Shown here piece after piece: positions 29,722-32,962 of a stretch of 32,962 nucleotides of DNA (the stretch's first letter is position 1; each line of letters opens with the position of its first letter). This DNA comes from Oscillospiraceae bacterium (GTDB lineage: Bacteria > Bacillota > Clostridia > Oscillospirales > Oscillospiraceae), in NCBI GenBank assembly GCA_902775105.1, contig CACYLC010000017.1, positions 1 to 32,962 of the forward strand. The letters are read 5' to 3'. The notes under the pieces were generated by a model. The model made no database searches and was not told the origin of the DNA. It worked only from the letters and a program-made list of their open reading frames with translations. The translations under genes were made by a program, and so were the position numbers.

Positions 29722-31236
29722 TCATTTAAAATACTTCGTGGTTCGATATCCGATGGCCTCCGCCAGATGGATAGGGCTGATCTCCCCGGCCCCCGCCAGA
29801 TCCGCCACCGTCCGGGCCACCCGCAGGATGCGGTCATAGCTTCTTGCGGTAAGCCCCAGCTTTTCGTAGGCGCTCTGCATCATCTTTGTGGCAGCGTCCC
29901 CCAATTTGCAATACTGCCGCAGCTCCGCCTGCCCCATGTGGGCGTTGCAGTCCACATCCGTGCCTGCAAACCGCCGCCGCTGCTGCTCTCTGGCCTGTTC
30001 CACCCGCTCCTTGATCTGAGCCGAGGATTCACCGGCCTTCCGCTGGCTCAGCTCCTCAAAATTGAGGGCGGGAACATCCACCTGCAAGTCAATACGATCC
30101 AGTAATGGGCCGGAGAGCCGGGAGAGATACCGATTTACGTCCCGCTCCGAGCAGCGGCACCTGCTGCTATCATATCCGTACCAGCCGCATTTACAGGGAT
30201 TCATGGCGCAGACCAGCATAAACTGACTGGGATAGACCACCGTTCCCGCCACGCGGGAGATCTGCACCTTCCCATCCTCCAAAGGCTGACGCAGCACTTC
30301 CAGCGTCTCCCGATTGAACTCCGGCAGCTCATCCAAGAATAGAACTCCGTGGTGGGCGAGGGAAATTTCCCCGGGCCGGAGGCTGGCTCCGCCACCTGCC
30401 AGCGCCGGGGCGGAGACGGTGTGATGGGGAGAGCGGAAGGGACGCTGGGTGGCCATGGGATGCTCGGCGTCCAGCAAGCCCGACACGCTCATCAGCTCTG
30501 TGACCTCCAATGCCTCCTCCCGGCTGAGATCGGGAAGGATGGAGGGGATGCGCTTTGCCAGCATGCTCTTTCCGGAGCCGGGAGGCCCCACCATTAACAG
30601 ATGATGCCCGCCGGCGGCAGCCACCTCCGCCGCCCGCTTCACCTGCTCCTGCCCCTTGATGTCGGCAAAGTCAGGGAGAGGCACGTCATTTGCACCGGGC
30701 TTCCACGGCTGGGCAGGGGCGATCTCCTGCCGTCCCGCAAAATGATCCGCAAGCTGTTCCAGATGCTCCACCGGGTAGACGGTCAGCTCCTCCGCCAGCG
30801 TGGCCTCCGGGGCGTTGTCCTTCGGGACGAACAGCCTGCGTACCCCCATCTGCCGGGCGGCCAGCGCCATAGGCAGTACGCCCCGCACCGGCCTCAATTT
30901 TCCCGAAAGGGAGACCTCTCCCACAAAGGCGCAGTCCTCCAATTCCGCAAAAATCTGTCCGCTGGCAGAGAGAATGCCCACCAGAATGGGGAGATCGTAC
31001 AGCGTCCCCTCTTTCTTCCGGTCGGCGGGCGCCAGATTGACGGTGATCCGCCCCACGGGGAAGGCAAAGCCGCAGTTTTTGACCGCCGAGCGCACCCGGT
31101 CTCTCGCCTCCCGGACGGCGGCGTCCGGCAGCCCGACTACCTCAAAGCCCGGCATACCCCTTGCCAGATCACACTCTACGCTCACCTCATAGCCGGAGAT
31201 GCCGTGGATGCCCAGCGAGCGGACATTCACCACCAT
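29722..31236 (-). CDS. YifB/ComM family Mg chelatase-like AAA+ ATPase
   Basis: This 504-residue protein has the family order: an N-terminal ChlI-like domain (GMPGFEVVGLPDAAVREARDR, LAPADRKKEG, LYDLPILVGIL), the AAA+ core with Walker A GPPGSGKS near residue 220 and Walker B VLFLDELPEF near 305, then a Mg-chelatase C-terminal domain. A CxCGWY...CRC cysteine group near 350-370 is typical. ComM is a hexameric branch-migration helicase that aids integration of DNA during natural transformation; the role in clostridia is less clear. GGGAG lies before the start codon. It is a single gene with its own promoter. Confidence 0.95.
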   Translation of the reverse strand: MVVNVRSLGIHGISGYEVSVECDLARGMPGFEVVGLPDAAVREARDRVRSAVKNCGFAFPVGRITVNLAPADRKKEGTLYDLPILVGILSASGQIFAELEDCAFVGEVSLSGKLRPVRGVLPMALAARQMGVRRLFVPKDNAPEATLAEELTVYPVEHLEQLADHFAGRQEIAPAQPWKPGANDVPLPDFADIKGQEQVKRAAEVAAAGGHHLLMVGPPGSGKSMLAKRIPSILPDLSREEALEVTELMSVSGLLDAEHPMATQRPFRSPHHTVSAPALAGGGASLRPGEISLAHHGVLFLDELPEFNRETLEVLRQPLEDGKVQISRVAGTVVYPSQFMLVCAMNPCKCGWYGYDSSRCRCSERDVNRYLSRLSGPLLDRIDLQVDVPALNFEELSQRKAGESSAQIKERVEQAREQQRRRFAGTDVDCNAHMGQAELRQYCKLGDAATKMMQSAYEKLGLTARSYDRILRVARTVADLAGAGEISPIHLAEAIGYRTTKYFK

Positions 31237-31270
31237 GTACCATCACTCCCTGCCTCATTTTGTCCTCTCT

Positions 31271-31299
31271 AGCATAGCGGAAAATCACGGAAAATGCAA
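31271..31299 (-). promoter_or_regulatory. Promoter of the ComM-like gene
   Basis: On the minus strand: -35 TTGCAT (31294-31299), 17-base spacer, -10 TATGCT (31271-31276), about 35 bases before the start. Confidence 0.5.
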
Positions 31300-31476
31300 T
31301 GTCTCCCCATAAAAACGCCCTGATCCCACAGCGCCGAAAAAATTACCATACCCTAACTTTTGGACAGAAAATTGCCGAAAGTTCGCAGAGCGGAGGAAAA
31401 TGGCACTTTTGACGAAAGTAAGGCTATTCTAACTTAAAAAACCGTAAAAAATAACCAAAAATCCAACTTTTCGAGG

Positions 31477-31505
31477 TTTACAAACAGGCGAAAGACTGGT
31501 ATCAT
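31477..31505 (+). promoter_or_regulatory. Promoter of nifJ
   Basis: -35 TTTACA (31477-31482), 17-base spacer, -10 TATCAT (31500-31505). The region upstream (31320-31470) is AT-rich and has an ACTTT/AAAGT dyad at 31405-31419; I saw no clear Rex or other known operator. Confidence 0.55.
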
Positions 31506-31546
31506 TAGAACGTAAAAAAGCGCTTGCTAAAAGTCTGCGCAGGAAA

Positions 31547-31568
31547 TATGACAGGGCTTTCTGTCATA
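31547..31568 (+). promoter_or_regulatory. Hairpin in the nifJ leader
   Basis: TATGACAG (31547-31554) and CTGTCATA (31561-31568) form a perfect 8-bp stem with a 6-base loop, about 25 bases before the ribosome binding site. No T tract follows, so it may stabilise the mRNA or act as a protein site. Confidence 0.45.
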
Positions 31569-31606
31569 AATAACGGAGTCTATCTTAATTAAGGAGGAGT
31601 CCAAAC

Positions 31607-32962
31607 ATGGTTGTTAGAAAACAGAAATCCATGGACGCCAACAATGCGGCCGCATGGGTATCCTATGCGTTCACCGAGGTTGCTGGTATCTACCCCATCA
31701 CCCCGTCCAGCCCCATGGCTGACTACGTGGATCAGTGGGCCGCTCAGGGTCAGAAGAACATCTTCGGCAACACCGTCAAGGTCATCGAGATGCAGTCCGA
31801 GGCCGGCGCTGCCGGTACGGTGCACGGCTCTCTGGCCGCCGGCGCCCTGACCACTACTTACACCGCCTCTCAGGGATTGCTGCTGATGATCCCCAACCTT
31901 TACAAGATCGCCGGCGAGCTGCTCCCCGGCGTCCTGCACGTGGCTGCCCGTGCCCTGACCACCCACGCCCTGAACATCTTCGGCGACCACGAGGACGTCA
32001 TGGCCTGCCGTCAGACCGGCTTTGCCATGCTGGCCGAGGCCAACCCCCAGGAGGTCATGGACCTGGCTCCTGTGGCTCATCTGGCCGCCATTGAGGGCCG
32101 TGTTCCCTTCCTCAACTTCTTCGACGGATTCCGTACCTCCCACGAGATCCAGAAGCTCTCCGTCTGGGACTACAAGGATCTGGCCGAGATGGTGGATCAG
32201 GACGCAGTCAAGGCCTTCCGTGACCACGCACTGAATCCCAACCACGGCATCACCCGCGGCTCCCATGAGAACGACGATACCTTCTTCCAGCACCGTGAGG
32301 CCAGCAACAAGTTCTACGATGCGCTGCCCGCCGTGGTGGATAAGTACTTCGCCCTCATCAACGAGAAGCTGGGCACCAACTACGCCGCCTTCAACTATTA
32401 CGGCGCGCCCGACGCGGAGAACATCATCATCGCCATCGGCTCCATCAACGACGTCGCCAGCGAGGTCGTGGATTACAAGGTCGCCCGTGGTGAGAAGGTG
32501 GGCATGATCAACGTCCACCTGTACCGTCCCTTCTCCGCCGAGCGTCTGCTGGCCGCTATCCCCGAGACGGTGAAGAAGATCGCCGTCCTCGACCGCACCA
32601 AGGAGCCCGGCGCTCTGGGCGAGCCGCTGTATCTGGATGTGGTCACTGCTCTGGCTGCTGCCGGCAAGACCGATATCAAGGTCATCGGCGGCCGCTACGG
32701 CCTCGGCTCCAAGGATACGCCTCCCGCCTCCGTCTTCGCTGTCTACAAGGAGCTGGAGAAGGATGAGCCCAAGGTGCACTTCACCGTCGGCATCAACGAC
32801 GATGTGACTTATCTGTCTCTGCCTGAGGAGCCGGCTCCCAACACTGCCGCTGAGGGCACGGTTGAGGTCAAGTTCTGGGGTCTCGGCGGCGACGGCACCG
32901 TGGGCGCCAACAAGAACTCCATCAAGATCATCGGCGACCACACCGACAAGTACGTCCAGGCC
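31607..32962 (+). CDS. nifJ: Pyruvate:ferredoxin (flavodoxin) oxidoreductase, N-terminal part
   Basis: The first 452 codons of PFOR are present and the gene runs off the window end; the full protein is usually about 1,170-1,190 residues. The N-terminal pyrimidine-binding domain shows AGIYPITPSSPMADYVD, MQSEAGAAGTVHGSLAAG and TASQGLLLMIPNLYKIAGE, followed by the transketolase-like domain II with IIAIGSINDVASEVVDY and LYRPFSAERL. The missing part should hold the ferredoxin-like and thiamine-diphosphate domains. PFOR converts pyruvate and CoA to acetyl-CoA and CO2 while reducing ferredoxin, the main route in fermenting anaerobes. AAGGAGGAG precedes the ATG. Codon use is strongly biased, as expected for a highly expressed gene. 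Confidence 0.97.
   Translation, partial: MVVRKQKSMDANNAAAWVSYAFTEVAGIYPITPSSPMADYVDQWAAQGQKNIFGNTVKVIEMQSEAGAAGTVHGSLAAGALTTTYTASQGLLLMIPNLYKIAGELLPGVLHVAARALTTHALNIFGDHEDVMACRQTGFAMLAEANPQEVMDLAPVAHLAAIEGRVPFLNFFDGFRTSHEIQKLSVWDYKDLAEMVDQDAVKAFRDHALNPNHGITRGSHENDDTFFQHREASNKFYDALPAVVDKYFALINEKLGTNYAAFNYYGAPDAENIIIAIGSINDVASEVVDYKVARGEKVGMINVHLYRPFSAERLLAAIPETVKKIAVLDRTKEPGALGEPLYLDVVTALAAAGKTDIKVIGGRYGLGSKDTPPASVFAVYKELEKDEPKVHFTVGINDDVTYLSLPEEPAPNTAAEGTVEVKFWGLGGDGTVGANKNSIKIIGDHTDKYVQA

Noticed and set aside
31589..32941. A 450-codon minus-strand frame opposite nifJ
   Set aside because: It is a shadow of the plus-strand PFOR gene, caused by GC-rich biased codons; its translation is low-complexity and matches no family.

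Overview
The window looks like chromosomal DNA from a GC-rich, strictly anaerobic, spore-forming Firmicute, most likely an Oscillospiraceae / Flavonifractor-type gut clostridium. The evidence is protein content: spoIIE, spoIID and spoIIP, a pyruvate:ferredoxin oxidoreductase, RNase Y, a Gram-positive LexA box, RecD2, and L20-type leader control of infC. The genus is an inference. Most genes are ordinary core genes with good ribosome binding sites and recognisable sigma-A promoters. No tRNA, rRNA or CRISPR was seen.

Layout. 1-2053: a lipoprotein substrate-binding protein (minus) with promoter and terminator, then a vestigial sortase C-terminus. 2054-5940: a DUF362 protein (minus), then spoIIE and a small tail-anchored protein (plus). 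5957-8737: a CapA-type protein and citrate synthase (minus), with a terminator between them. 8968-11316: spoIID (plus), facing a stand-alone MetRS C-terminal tRNA-binding domain and a polytopic membrane protein (minus, overlapping). 11454-12145: an Rrf2/IscR-like regulator with a dyad operator over its own promoter. 12153-13897: RNase Y (minus) behind a leader containing a terminator-like hairpin. 13958-15250: spoIIP behind a good sigma-E promoter. 15266-16570: ychF, then a repeat-rich spacer.

16603-22134 is a uvrB - zinc ribbon - RAYT transposase - uvrA cluster whose promoter carries a LexA box. The RAYT gene contains two copies of a REP-like hairpin, in inverted orientation, inside its own reading frame. 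A related inverted REP-like pair follows uvrA. 22289-25425: a small-multidrug-export family membrane protein, a small membrane protein and recD2.

25437-25788 appears empty at normal ORF length cutoffs. It holds what looks like a complete type I toxin-antitoxin locus: a 28-codon hydrophobic peptide, a structured mRNA leader that can hide its ribosome binding site, and a convergent antisense RNA with a near-consensus promoter and terminator. Next, the infC operon has a consensus promoter, an L20-type attenuator and an AUU start for IF-3. It is followed by one 168-codon ORF in which ribosomal proteins L35 and L20 are fused in frame, which is very unusual. The window ends with a ZIP metal transporter, pyrE and radC (overlapping), a YifB/ComM ATPase (minus) and the start of nifJ, cut by the window end.

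The most notable items are the L35-L20 fusion, the hidden type I toxin-antitoxin locus, the RAYT with REP hairpins in its own coding sequence inside an SOS-controlled uvr cluster, and GAGTTCA-like heptamer tracts that begin at or next to stop codons of three unrelated genes.
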